A DNA stretch of 23,402 nucleotides from an uncultured Collinsella sp. (GCA_902494535.1 CABUTO010000038.1:1-23402), one strand, 5' to 3'; counted from the stretch's first letter, positions 6,241-13,637 are shown. The notes: a model not told the origin generated them from the sequence alone. A program made the numbers and translations.

Positions 6241-6596
6241 CTACTCATTGGGGACAGACTTAAATGACCAGTCGTTGGGGGGACAGTCTCTATGTGCCGG
6301 CAGTTTGGGACGATCCTTTGATGTCTGATGCCCCCAGAGGGGTGAAGTAATACAGCTGGGTCTGTCTTTTAGGGCTTTGGTGTTCCGCCCCTTTATGTTT
6401 CACAAGGATCGTCGCATGCGCATTTACGCGCATAGCCTTGCGCGACAATGCGCATAGCCGCGCAAACATCTGCCAACTATGGCTAAATAATGACCGATAA
6501 GCAAATAAATACGCAAACACGAGCAGATACGCGCGCAATTGTGCGACTATAGGTTTGTTAGAAATGAAGGACTTCCGATGACTCAGGAGGCACATC
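6241..6596. other. 356-bp intergenic region with repeat remnants and TGCGCA boxes
   Basis: No credible gene is seen here. Near the left end, GGGGACAGACTTAAAT (6253-6268) and GGGGACAGTCTC (6280-6291) form an imperfect direct repeat, of the kind left at the ends of REP-associated or IS200-like elements (inferred). From 6417 there is a run of TGCGCA-like boxes. The last 110 bases are AT-rich and probably hold the promoter of the oxidoreductase gene, but no clear -35/-10 pair stands out. Confidence 0.5.
6417..6464. repeat. Phased TGCGCA-like boxes
   Basis: Hexamers TGCGCA (6417), CGCGCA (6427), TGCGCG (6439), TGCGCA (6449) and CGCGCA (6459) are spaced 10, 12, 10 and 10 bases apart, about one helical turn. 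Within them GCGCATAGCC occurs twice as a direct repeat (6428-6437 and 6450-6459, each followed by a GCGC). A related stretch GCGCGCAATTGTGCG is at 6531-6545. Multiple direct boxes are a common operator style for DeoR-family regulators, and one is encoded just downstream. Confidence 0.45.
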
Positions 6597-7676
6597 ATGG
6601 CAGATTCCAAACAGGCTCCGCTCGACGCCGAGGCAGCCGCAAAGGCGGCGTTTGCCTCGGTCCAGAATCAGCCGTTCCCAAACGACATCTTTACGGCTCC
6701 CGAGCTTCGTTGGGCTGTAATTGGGTGTGGCGTTATCGCCAACCAGATGGCTCAGTCTCTCGCCCTTGCCGGCCGAAAGCTCGCGGGCGTTGCCAACCGC
6801 ACGCTGTCCAAGGCTCAGGCTTTTGCAGAGCAGTATGGCGTTGAGAAGGTCTATGGCACGGTCGAGGATCTCTACGCCGATCCGGACATTGACGCAGTCT
6901 ATATCACCACGCCACACAACACGCATATCACCTATCTGCGAGCCGCTCTGGCAGCTGGCAAGCACGTGCTCTGCGAGAAGGCCATTACCCTCAATTCCGC
7001 CGAGCTTGACGAGGCCCGCGCCATTGCCGACGAGCACAACGTGGTCCTTATGGACGCCACCACGGTGCTTCACATGCCCTTGTATCAGGAGCTGCGTCGT
7101 CGCATGGATGTCGGCGAGTTCGGCCGCATGAATCTCGCTCAGCTCAACTTTGGCAGCTATAAGGAGTACGGCGACCTGACCAACCGCTTCTACAACCGTA
7201 GCCTTGCCGGTGGCGCCATGCTCGACATTGGCGTGTATGCGCTCTCCGTTATGCGCCTCTTTATGGCGAGCCAGCCCGCTGAGGTTGTCTCGCTGGGCAA
7301 CACCTGTGAGACCGGTGTCGACGTTGCGGGCGGCATTGTCTGCCGTAACGCCGAGCAGCAGCTGGGTGTTGTGAGCCTTACGCTCCACTCCAAGCAGCCC
7401 AAGCGCTCGGTCATCAGCTTCGACAAGTGCTATATCGAGGTCAACGAGTATCCGCGCGCCGATCACGCGACCATCGTGTGGACTGTGGACGGCCACCGCG
7501 AGGAGGTCCACGCCGGCACCGAAGCTTACGCCCTTTGCTATGAGATGGCCGATCTTGAGAAGGCCGTTGCCGGCGACGACTCCAAGCGCGAGCTGCTGGA
7601 TTATGCTTCTGATGTTATGGAGCTTATGACCAAGCTCCGCGCCGATTGGGGAGTCGTGTACCCCGAGGAGGAGTAA
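6597..7676 (+). CDS. Gfo/Idh/MocA-family NAD(P)-dependent oxidoreductase
   Basis: Probable cytosolic dehydrogenase acting on a sugar, inositol or trans-dihydrodiol-like substrate; the substrate cannot be read from sequence. After a ~35-residue N-terminal lead comes the Rossmann region RWAVIGCGVIANQMAQSL (G43, G45), then the CEKAITLN segment near residues 125-132, which is the EKP motif with Ala for Pro. The second domain has GGAMLDIGVYALSVM at about residues 205-220. The length of 359 is normal. TCAGGAGG precedes the ATG. Three bases separate its stop from the DeoR-family gene, so the two form one operon and the regulator probably controls this enzyme. Confidence 0.88.
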   Translation: MADSKQAPLDAEAAAKAAFASVQNQPFPNDIFTAPELRWAVIGCGVIANQMAQSLALAGRKLAGVANRTLSKAQAFAEQYGVEKVYGTVEDLYADPDIDAVYITTPHNTHITYLRAALAAGKHVLCEKAITLNSAELDEARAIADEHNVVLMDATTVLHMPLYQELRRRMDVGEFGRMNLAQLNFGSYKEYGDLTNRFYNRSLAGGAMLDIGVYALSVMRLFMASQPAEVVSLGNTCETGVDVAGGIVCRNAEQQLGVVSLTLHSKQPKRSVISFDKCYIEVNEYPRADHATIVWTVDGHREEVHAGTEAYALCYEMADLEKAVAGDDSKRELLDYASDVMELMTKLRADWGVVYPEEE

Positions 7677-7679
7677 GCG

Positions 7680-8426
7680 ATGCTTGCGGAAGATAGGCTC
7701 AATGCGATCGTGTCGATGGTGCAGCAGGCCGGCTCGGTTACCGTGCCGGAACTTGCCGAGGCCCTGGGCGTGACACCGTCCACCATTCGCCGTGACTTGC
7801 AAACGCTCGACCGCGCGCACCGTATCGCCAAGGTGCACGGAGGTGCGACGAGTCTGGAGCGCGCGCACGTGACGCGCGACTTGACGATCAGCGAACGCAG
7901 TGATCTCCATAACGATGACAAGGAGCGCATCTGTGCTCGTGCCGCGGCCCTGGTGGAGCCCGATAGCTTTGTGTATATCGATTCGGGCTCAACGACCCTC
8001 AAGCTCATCGAGCATCTTCCGCGTCTCGACGGCGTCACCTATGTGACCGATTCCGTGCTCCATGCTCAGCACCTTGCTTTGCGCGGCATGCGTACCGTGG
8101 TGCTGGGCGGCGAGCTCAAACCCGAGACCGAGGCGCTCGTTGGCCCCGATGCCTTGGCAACCCTGGACCGCTATAACTTCAACTGCGGCTTTTGGGGATC
8201 CAACGGCATCGCGGCCGAGCAAGGTCTCACCACACCGGATATCGAGGAAGCACAGGTCAAGCGTATCTCGATGCGCCATACCGCCAAACGCTTCGTAATC
8301 TCGGACGCCAGTAAATTTGGCATGGTGGCGCCCGTCAAGTTCGCGGACTTCCGCGACGCAACGATTATTACCGCAGGCGAGGTCCCCGCCAAGTACCGGG
8401 CAATGGACAACGTCATCACGGTCTAG
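7680..8426 (+). CDS. DeoR/GlpR-family transcriptional regulator
   Basis: Probable repressor answering to a phosphorylated sugar. Residues 5-55 form the winged helix-turn-helix of the family (VTVPELAEALGVTPSTIRRD, followed by the wing HRIAKVHGGA). The C-terminal part is the DeoRC sugar-phosphate-sensing domain, with YIDSGSTTLKLIEHLP near residues 100-115 and a late ISDASKFG. At 248 residues it is of typical size. GAGGAGTAAGCG, overlapping the end of the oxidoreductase gene, is the ribosome binding site. The tight coupling suggests autoregulation of the pair; the TGCGCA boxes upstream are candidate operators. Confidence 0.9.
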   Translation: MLAEDRLNAIVSMVQQAGSVTVPELAEALGVTPSTIRRDLQTLDRAHRIAKVHGGATSLERAHVTRDLTISERSDLHNDDKERICARAAALVEPDSFVYIDSGSTTLKLIEHLPRLDGVTYVTDSVLHAQHLALRGMRTVVLGGELKPETEALVGPDALATLDRYNFNCGFWGSNGIAAEQGLTTPDIEEAQVKRISMRHTAKRFVISDASKFGMVAPVKFADFRDATIITAGEVPAKYRAMDNVITV

Positions 8427-8448
8427 CAGCAGGGGACGGGCTAAGGCC

Positions 8449-8487
8449 AAAACCACCACAAAGGGGCCTGTCCCCATTGTGGTGGTT
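8449..8487. repeat. 39-bp hairpin repeat, copy 1
   Basis: AACCACCACAA (8451-8461) pairs perfectly with TTGTGGTGGTT (8477-8487). Inside, GGGG (8463-8466) pairs with CCCC (8472-8475), leaving loop CCTGT. It matches copy 2 at 37 of 39 positions. It looks like a REP-type extragenic palindrome rather than a terminator, since no T-run follows. Confidence 0.85.
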
Positions 8488-8519
8488 AGCAACGGAAACC
8501 GAGTAGTTTTCTCAATAGA

Positions 8520-8554
8520 AAAGCGGCAACGTCCATCACGGGCGTTGCCGCTTT
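8520..8554. terminator. Bidirectional terminator between convergent genes
   Basis: AAAGCGGCAACG (8520-8531) pairs perfectly with CGTTGCCGCTTT (8543-8554), loop 11 bases. The A-run on one side and T-run on the other fit termination in both directions, serving the DeoR-family gene (+) and possibly the RluA-family gene (-). Confidence 0.8.
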
Positions 8555-8571
8555 CGTTGTCTACCGGTTTG

Positions 8572-8787
8572 TCTACGTCTGTAACAACTGGACCGTTAAA
8601 AGTGGGTTAGATGTTACAGAGTGAGATACTTCCGAACCGCACCGTCCCTTTGTCTCAATCTGTAACATCTGGGACCGATTTTGCCGAGTTATTGTTACAG
8701 ATTGAGATTTTCCCTTGAGGGGGATTCGAATGTCTCGATCTGTAACAGACCGACCGGAAAATGGGCTCTAACTGTTACAGATCGAGA
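8572..8787. repeat. Array of three inverted-repeat units, ~80-bp period
   Basis: Left arms start at 8572, 8653 and 8733 and right arms at 8612, 8693 and 8773; each arm is 15 bases. The middle unit has TCTCAATCTGTAACA facing TGTTACAGATTGAGA. The third has TCTCGATCTGTAACA facing TGTTACAGATCGAGA, so an A-T pair is replaced by G-C with pairing kept. The first unit pairs at 12 of 15 positions. The arms alternate every 40 bases with 25-26-base segments between. The segments inside the hairpins are related (a GACCG near the start is shared), while those between hairpins are not clearly so. Function unknown. Confidence 0.9.
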
Positions 8788-8818
8788 CGTTTTGGGACCG
8801 CGGCTGAGCCATTGCGGC

Positions 8819-8857
8819 AAAACCACCACAAAGGTGCCTGTCCCGATTGTGGTGGTT
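8819..8857. repeat. 39-bp hairpin repeat, copy 2
   Basis: Same AACCACCACAA / TTGTGGTGGTT stem as copy 1, 370 bases away in the same orientation. Two changes (8835 and 8845) break the inner GGGG/CCCC pairing. Its right end supplies the first base of the stop codon region of the RluA-family gene (TAA on the - strand at 8857-8859). Confidence 0.85.
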
Positions 8858-9516
8858 TAGGGCTCCCAGGGGCAGGGGGCTTCGATGTGGATGTGCTCGC
8901 CGGTTACGGGATGCGTGAAGGACACGCTGTGGGCGTGGAGCATCAGGCCGCAGGGGCGCGGCGTTCCGTACAGGTCGTCGCCAACCAGGGGATGATGCTC
9001 GCTTGCCAGGTGCACACGGATTTGGTGCTTGCGGCCGGTGAGCAACTCGACATCGATATACGAGCGCGTGGGCAGGCCACGACGGCTCTTAAGGCGTTTG
9101 AGCACCTTCACGCGCGTTTGAGAGGGCTTGCCGCTGGCGCCGACGCGCATCTTGCGGCTGTCGTGACGGTCGCGGGCGATGGGCTTGTCGATGAGCTTTT
9201 CGTTCCAGTCGATCTTGCCCTCGGCGAGCGCTAGGTAGTGCTTTTCGAAAGCGTGGTCGATAATCATCTGGTCAAAGGCGGGCTGCGTCTGCTTGTCGAG
9301 CGAGAACAGCACCACGCCGGTGGTGTCACGGTCCAGGCGATTGAGCGGCTGCATGTCGGTCGCGGCAAAGCCGTCGCCCATCGCCAGCAGCAGGTCGCTG
9401 GCGTAGTCGGTGAGCGTGCGCTCACCGGTGCCGTCGCCGTGGACGATCATGCCGGCGGGCTTGTCGATGGCCATAAGCCAGGCGTCGCAGTAGAGGACTT
9501 GAGGTTCTTCGTTCAC
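8857..9516 (-). CDS. RluA-family RNA pseudouridine synthase
   Basis: Converts uridine to pseudouridine in rRNA or tRNA. The 219-residue protein has DKPAGMIVHGDG near residues 18-29 and the catalytic motif NRLDRDTTGVVL (residues 59-70, catalytic Asp62), where most family members have His for Asn59. The later TGRKHQIRVHLASEHHPLVGDDLYG is the family's C-terminal signature. There is no N-terminal S4 domain, so it belongs to the short RluA type; the target uridine is not predictable. It starts with GTG, with GAAAGG about eight bases upstream. It follows the U32 gene by 15 bases and is probably cotranscribed with it. Confidence 0.9.
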   Translation of the reverse strand: MNEEPQVLYCDAWLMAIDKPAGMIVHGDGTGERTLTDYASDLLLAMGDGFAATDMQPLNRLDRDTTGVVLFSLDKQTQPAFDQMIIDHAFEKHYLALAEGKIDWNEKLIDKPIARDRHDSRKMRVGASGKPSQTRVKVLKRLKSRRGLPTRSYIDVELLTGRKHQIRVHLASEHHPLVGDDLYGTPRPCGLMLHAHSVSFTHPVTGEHIHIEAPCPWEP

Positions 9517-9531
9517 GTGTAAGCCTTTCGG

Positions 9532-12027
9532 TTAGCTAATTCCCACGAACATGCAGCCCGAAGTCGCCCCGCGCAGGCGGGCGGCGGGCTTGCGGCCGGC
9601 TTGAGCTGCCTCGACGGCGCGACGGACGCGAGCGACGGCACGGGCGATCTCATCCGTCTCGAGTAGCGTTCCGTCCACCATGAGACGACGCACGCCGGCA
9701 TCGAGCAGCTGAGGAACCTGAGGCGTGAGGTCGATGGGGTAGGCGTCGTACAGGCGTGAGCGGCCGTGGATGTCGGTACGCACCGGCATGACCTTTCCGT
9801 CGATATTCTTGAGCGAGAGCTTGCGGGCACGCAGGCGGCAGTTGGCGCAATCGTGGATGCAGCCGTTGGCAACCTGCAGAATGCAATGCTCGCTTGTCAT
9901 GACGCGCGGGCGGCCAAAGACGGTGATGCCCAGAGCCGCGGGCGCGGCGGCGCCGAGCGAGACAATCTCGTCGAGCGTGATCTCGGGCGAGAGCCAAAAC
10001 GCACCGGCTCCGCGCCCGGCAAGCGCCTCCATGCAGGGCGTGTTGTGCACCGGCAGGCAAGAGCGAATCTCGGCCGTGGCGCCAACCTGGGCGGCCAGGG
10101 CAAGCTCAGAGATGTTGCCAATAGCGACCGTGGCGCCGGCAACAACCCACGGGTCGACGCGTACGTGGTCAACGGCGCGGCAGACCTCGTCGAGCACGGG
10201 TACGATGCCCTGCTCAAATGCATCGGCGGGGGAGAGCTCGGCCGCATCGAGCGCGTCGGTGGTCATGTAGATGCACGTTACACCCTCGGCACGAGCGGCC
10301 TCGGCGGCCTCGAGCGAGGTGACGGTGGCGCAGATCTGCGGCTCATCGCGGTAGTGCTCGGGCGCGGGGCGGGAATCACTGGTTACAATCGCCGGCAGCT
10401 CGAGTGTTTTCGCGCGCTCCTCGTACGGTGCCAGAATGGCCTCTTCCAGCGCCTTACAAGCGGCGGCGCGCACCTTGTGCACGGCGCAAAAGCCCATACC
10501 GCAGCCGGCGTCGAGCGAAACGTCAAAGCTTGCGGCCTCAAAGGGAGAGGAGCCCATGCGCCCGACGTGCTCAACCAGATCGGATGCCTCGACGGCGCGG
10601 GTCTTGGCAGCCTCGACGGTAAAGCCCGTGGCCGTGGCCGTAAGCGAAGGGTCGTCGCAGCAGGTGAGCGTAACGGTAAACGGCTCGCCCAGGCGCGCCA
10701 CGACGGACACGTCAACAGCTCGGCGGCGCAGCACATCGCGCTTGAGCGCGGCGCCGGCGGCGTCGATGGCGCGCTGACTGCGAATCACGCGGACGCGGCA
10801 GCCCTCGGGCATGCTGCGGGGCACGCGGCACTCGATGATGTCGCCGGCAGCGGCATCCTCGGCAGCGATGGTGGTCAGGAACTGGTCAAACTCATTGTCG
10901 TGACGAAGCTCCAGCAGGTCGCCCTTGCCCACGGGCTCAAACAACTCAATGCGGGCGATGGCGGCGCGGCGACGACGGTCGTCGGGTTTGAGCCCGCGCA
11001 CGTCGCGGTTGGCCAGACGGCTGCCCAGCACCGTGCCCACAATCTGGCCGCGGTTGTTGGAGCGCTCATAGCTCATCATCTCGTCGCCCGAGGTGCCGTC
11101 CTGATAGGCGTGCGTAAAGTCGCGGTTGAAGCAGCGCTTGAGCTGGCGCTGGCGGGCGGCTTCCTCGTCCTTGGCAACGGCGGCTCCGGATAGCATGTCG
11201 TCAATTTCGTGACGATACACATCAACGATGGAGTACACGTAATCGGGTGCCTTCATGCGGCCCTCGAGCTTGAGCGATGCGGCGCCGGCGTCATACAGGC
11301 GGCGAACAAGCTGTGAGGTGTTGGTGTCACGCGGGCACAGCGCGCGCTCGCGACCGGCAGGGGAGAGCGCGCGACCGTTCTCGTCGATCAACTCGTAGGG
11401 CAGGCGGCAGGGCTGGGCGCACATGCCGCGGTTGGCCGATCGTCCCGCCATGGCAAAGCTCGACAGCAGGCACAGGCCCGAGTAGCAAAAGCAGATGGCG
11501 CCATGGCTAAAGACCTCAAGGTCCACATCGGGCGCGGCGTCGTGGATGGCGGCGATCTCGTCGATGGAGAGCTCGCGCGAGAGAGTCACGCGGTCGGCGC
11601 CCTGCTCACGGCACCAAAGGGTTCCGCGGTCGTCGTGGATGTTCGCCTGGGTCGAGATATGTGTCTCGATGCCGGGCATGGTGCGCTTGACCTCAAAGAA
11701 CAGACCCCAGTCCTGGATAATGAAGGCATCGGCGCCCAGCGTGGAGCAGCGATGGATGAGTTGCAGCGCATCGCCCATCTCGGACTGCTTGATGACGATG
11801 TTGACCGTGACGTAGACGCGTGACCCGGCTAGATGCGCGGCGCGGCAGGCCTGCTCAAAGGCCTCATCGGTAAAGTTGGTGGCCTTGCGGCGAGCGTTGA
11901 AGCTGCCCATGCCGCAGTAGATGGCGTCTGCCCCCGCGGAGAGTGCGGCGGCAAAGGGCTCGGGCCCTCCGGCGGGCGCCAAAAGCTCGGGTCTGCGGTT
12001 GGTGGTTCGACTGGCGGTTGCGGTCAT
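9532..12027 (-). CDS. U32-family protein (RlhA/YhbU-like), probable 23S rRNA hydroxylation factor
   Basis: An 831-residue protein of the U32 'peptidase' family, whose better studied members (RlhA, TrhP) are needed for RNA hydroxylation rather than proteolysis. The N-terminus PELLAPAGGPEPFAAALSAG is typical, as is ADAIYCG at residues 33-39. Cysteines C179, C186, C203 and C207 (C-x6-C-x16-C-x3-C) form the conserved four-cysteine set, probably an iron-sulfur site, and LEGRMKAPDYV follows. The DUF3656-like middle and a C-terminal part with a second cysteine cluster (CILQVANGCIHDCANC) complete it, matching the long, two-part U32 type. GGCAGG precedes the ATG. Assigning C2501 hydroxylation specifically is inference. 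Confidence 0.88.
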   Translation of the reverse strand: MTATASRTTNRRPELLAPAGGPEPFAAALSAGADAIYCGMGSFNARRKATNFTDEAFEQACRAAHLAGSRVYVTVNIVIKQSEMGDALQLIHRCSTLGADAFIIQDWGLFFEVKRTMPGIETHISTQANIHDDRGTLWCREQGADRVTLSRELSIDEIAAIHDAAPDVDLEVFSHGAICFCYSGLCLLSSFAMAGRSANRGMCAQPCRLPYELIDENGRALSPAGRERALCPRDTNTSQLVRRLYDAGAASLKLEGRMKAPDYVYSIVDVYRHEIDDMLSGAAVAKDEEAARQRQLKRCFNRDFTHAYQDGTSGDEMMSYERSNNRGQIVGTVLGSRLANRDVRGLKPDDRRRRAAIARIELFEPVGKGDLLELRHDNEFDQFLTTIAAEDAAAGDIIECRVPRSMPEGCRVRVIRSQRAIDAAGAALKRDVLRRRAVDVSVVARLGEPFTVTLTCCDDPSLTATATGFTVEAAKTRAVEASDLVEHVGRMGSSPFEAASFDVSLDAGCGMGFCAVHKVRAAACKALEEAILAPYEERAKTLELPAIVTSDSRPAPEHYRDEPQICATVTSLEAAEAARAEGVTCIYMTTDALDAAELSPADAFEQGIVPVLDEVCRAVDHVRVDPWVVAGATVAIGNISELALAAQVGATAEIRSCLPVHNTPCMEALAGRGAGAFWLSPEITLDEIVSLGAAAPAALGITVFGRPRVMTSEHCILQVANGCIHDCANCRLRARKLSLKNIDGKVMPVRTDIHGRSRLYDAYPIDLTPQVPQLLDAGVRRLMVDGTLLETDEIARAVARVRRAVEAAQAGRKPAARLRGATSGCMFVGIS

Positions 12028-12059
12028 ATCCTGCCTTTCAAAATGCTCAGATATTCAAA

Positions 12060-12065
12060 AGTATA
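12060..12065 (-). promoter_or_regulatory. Possible -10 of the U32-RluA operon
   Basis: On the - strand the hexamer TATACT lies 33 bases before the ATG of the U32 gene. It is a good -10 match, but no clear -35 is seen 16-18 bases upstream, so the call is tentative. Confidence 0.3.
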
Positions 12066-12209
12066 GTGGTGCCGTTGCGGCAGGCGATGCCCGTGCTCCA
12101 AGCGGGATAAAGTCTTCAGCAGCTTGGGCTGGCTGACCCCGTGGAGAACCGTTCAGCTGCCAACGGGCGCCGTTGGGCGATAAAATATTCTCTCCAGCTG
12201 ATAATATTC

Positions 12210-12238
12210 TTGCATCAAACAGAAACCTTGAGTACTAT
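12210..12238 (+). promoter_or_regulatory. Sigma-70-type promoter for ridA
   Basis: TTGCAT (12210-12215) and TACTAT (12233-12238) are separated by exactly 17 bases, in an AT-rich patch, about 90 bases before the ridA ATG. Both hexamers match the consensus at 4 of 6 positions. Confidence 0.5.
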
Positions 12239-12327
12239 CCCAAATCAAGCGCGGTGTTCAGACCGAATTGTGCCTCCCGGTGCGAACGCCGCGCTCACGC
12301 TCTCTATCTGATCGTAAGGAGAAAAAC

Positions 12328-12705
12328 ATGAGCAAGACCGTCGTGTCTTCCGATAACGCACCCGCAGCCATCGGACCGTATTCCCCCGGTATCCAGACCG
12401 GCAACATGGTGTTCCTGTCCGGCCAGCTGGGCATCGACCCCACAACTGGCAAGATGCCCGAGGGCGTCGAGGCCCAGGCCAAGCAGTCCCTTGCTAACGT
12501 CGAGGCCCTGCTGACTGCCGTCGGCGCTACGTTTGCCGATGTCGTCAAGACCACGGTCTACCTGGCCGACATTGCCGACTTCGCTGCCGTGAACGAGATC
12601 TACGCCTCCAAGTTCGAGGCCCCGTTCCCCGCGCGCAGCGCTTTCCAGGTTGCCGCCCTTCCGGCTGGCGGTCTGGTCGAGATCGAGGTCGTCGCTGCTC
12701 TCTAA
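12328..12705 (+). CDS. ridA: RidA family enamine/imine deaminase
   Basis: Small trimeric hydrolase that removes reactive enamines such as 2-aminoacrylate, releasing ammonia and a keto acid. The start at 12328 is chosen because GTAAGGAG lies just upstream and it gives the family's length (125 residues). Conserved elements are AIGPYSPGIQTGNMVFLSGQ (Tyr18), the FPARSAFQV segment with the substrate-carboxylate-binding Arg103, and LPAGGLVEIEVVA with conserved Glu118 and Glu120. It is monocistronic, with its own promoter and terminator, and is convergent with the YheO-type regulator of the purine locus. Confidence 0.94.
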   Translation: MSKTVVSSDNAPAAIGPYSPGIQTGNMVFLSGQLGIDPTTGKMPEGVEAQAKQSLANVEALLTAVGATFADVVKTTVYLADIADFAAVNEIYASKFEAPFPARSAFQVAALPAGGLVEIEVVAAL

Positions 12706-12735
12706 GGCGTTGGCAACAACTAAACATGACATGCA

Positions 12736-12773
12736 AAAAGACCCTGCAGCGCGTGCGAGCTGCAGGGTCTTTT
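12736..12773. terminator. Bidirectional terminator between ridA and the YheO-type gene
   Basis: AAAAGACCCTGCAGC (12736-12750) pairs perfectly with GCTGCAGGGTCTTTT (12759-12773), with an eight-base loop and A/T runs at both ends. It can end ridA on the + strand and the regulator gene on the - strand. Confidence 0.92.
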
Positions 12774-12817
12774 GTCAAGTGACGGATCGCTTGTGGAGCC
12801 GCGCTTCATTTTGCTCG

Positions 12818-13474
12818 TTAGCCCTCCTTGCGAACTTTTTGCAGGTAGCGGTAGACGCTGGGCTCCGAGATGCCCAGCGCGGTGGCGGCGCAGGCCACGG
12901 CGCCCTTGAGCATGAACACCCCGTTGCCGTTGAGGTGGCGAATGACGTCCACGCGGTCGCTCTGACCAAGCGACGCTACATCCAGCCCGCGCGCGCTCAG
13001 CAACTCGGAAATACTGCGGTCAATGAGCTCCTGTGTAGACTCCGAAAGACTTTCGACTTCGATAGACGCGGGCTCCGCCTGCCTCGGCACAGCGTCGAAG
13101 CAGGCCATGAGCTGCTGAGCCATGGCGTTGATGGAGCGCACAGTCGAGAGGTCGGTGTTAACGCAGAGCATACCGACGATCTCGTCATTCTCGCGGATAA
13201 AGTACGTCGCTGACTCCAACGTCTTGCCTCCGGCGCCGCGCCCCTCGTAGCCCGTAATAAACGGCAGGTCGCGATACTTGGGATCGTGCATGATCTTGAG
13301 TGCCAGATCGGTAGCGGGACCGCCGACCTTGCGGCCGCTCACGATGCCGTTGCGAATATCGACGATGGCGTGGTCGGGATCCGAGAAATCGTGCAGCACG
13401 ATCTCGCTGTTTTTGCCGAGTATCTGCTCCAGAAAATCGACCATCGGCAAAAAGCGACGTACGGTCTCGTTCAC
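12818..13474 (-). CDS. YheO-type PAS/HTH transcriptional regulator
   Basis: Probable DNA-binding regulator of the adjacent purine locus. Residues 1-115 match the YheO-like PAS domain (start NETVRRFLPMVDFLEQILGK, later SEIVLHDF and IVSGRKVGGPATDLALKI, and MLCVNTDLSTV). The C-terminal HTH_22-type domain (about residues 160-218) ends with ATALGISEPSVYRYLQKVRK, whose helix-turn-helix is clear. A GTG at 13474 is chosen over the longer open frame because AAAGGAG lies seven bases upstream and homologues begin near here; length 218. It is divergent from the NCS2 permease across 352 bases, a typical regulator arrangement. The ligand is unknown. Confidence 0.85.
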   Translation of the reverse strand: MNETVRRFLPMVDFLEQILGKNSEIVLHDFSDPDHAIVDIRNGIVSGRKVGGPATDLALKIMHDPKYRDLPFITGYEGRGAGGKTLESATYFIRENDEIVGMLCVNTDLSTVRSINAMAQQLMACFDAVPRQAEPASIEVESLSESTQELIDRSISELLSARGLDVASLGQSDRVDVIRHLNGNGVFMLKGAVACAATALGISEPSVYRYLQKVRKEG

Positions 13475-13607
13475 GGGCAACTCCTTTGGGTGAAATCGGA
13501 AATGTTCATAACAATTTTTTCTCATGGTAACACGCTGCCCATCATCTCGTATATCCGCAGGTACATTGCGTAATGCAGACGAACGGTAGGAATTTAGCGG
13601 TAAACGG

Positions 13608-13637
13608 TTGACCAAAAGAAAAGTTAGATGCTATTTT
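13608..13637 (+). promoter_or_regulatory. Candidate upstream promoter of the permease operon
   Basis: TTGACC (13608-13613) and TATTTT (13632-13637) are separated by 18 bases. The -35 is near consensus, the -10 moderate. It lies between the two arms of the 9-bp inverted repeat. Confidence 0.4.

Larger units (their letters stand above)
8427..8856. other. 430-bp convergent intergenic region packed with repeats
   Basis: The region lies between the stops of the DeoR-family gene (+) and the RluA-family gene (-). It contains two copies of a 39-bp hairpin repeat at its edges, a bidirectional terminator, and a regular array of three inverted-repeat units. No ORF here resembles a protein. Confidence 0.8.
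12028..12327. other. 300-bp divergent intergenic region (U32 / ridA)
   Basis: No gene is seen. The region holds the start signals of the divergent U32 operon at the left. It also has a perfect seven-base hairpin, CCAACGG (12160-12166) with CCGTTGG (12170-12176), and the ridA promoter at 12210-12238. Confidence 0.6.

Noticed and set aside
6290..6610. 106-residue - strand ORF in the intergenic region
   Set aside because: It covers the TGCGCA boxes and the start of the oxidoreductase gene, has no ribosome binding site and resembles no family.
8572..8787. CRISPR array
   Set aside because: The repeats are only 15 bases and alternate in orientation, the inner spacers are related to each other, and no cas gene is near.
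9766..11193. 475-residue + strand ORF
   Set aside because: It lies entirely opposite the U32 gene, resembles no protein, and reflects codon bias of the real - strand gene.
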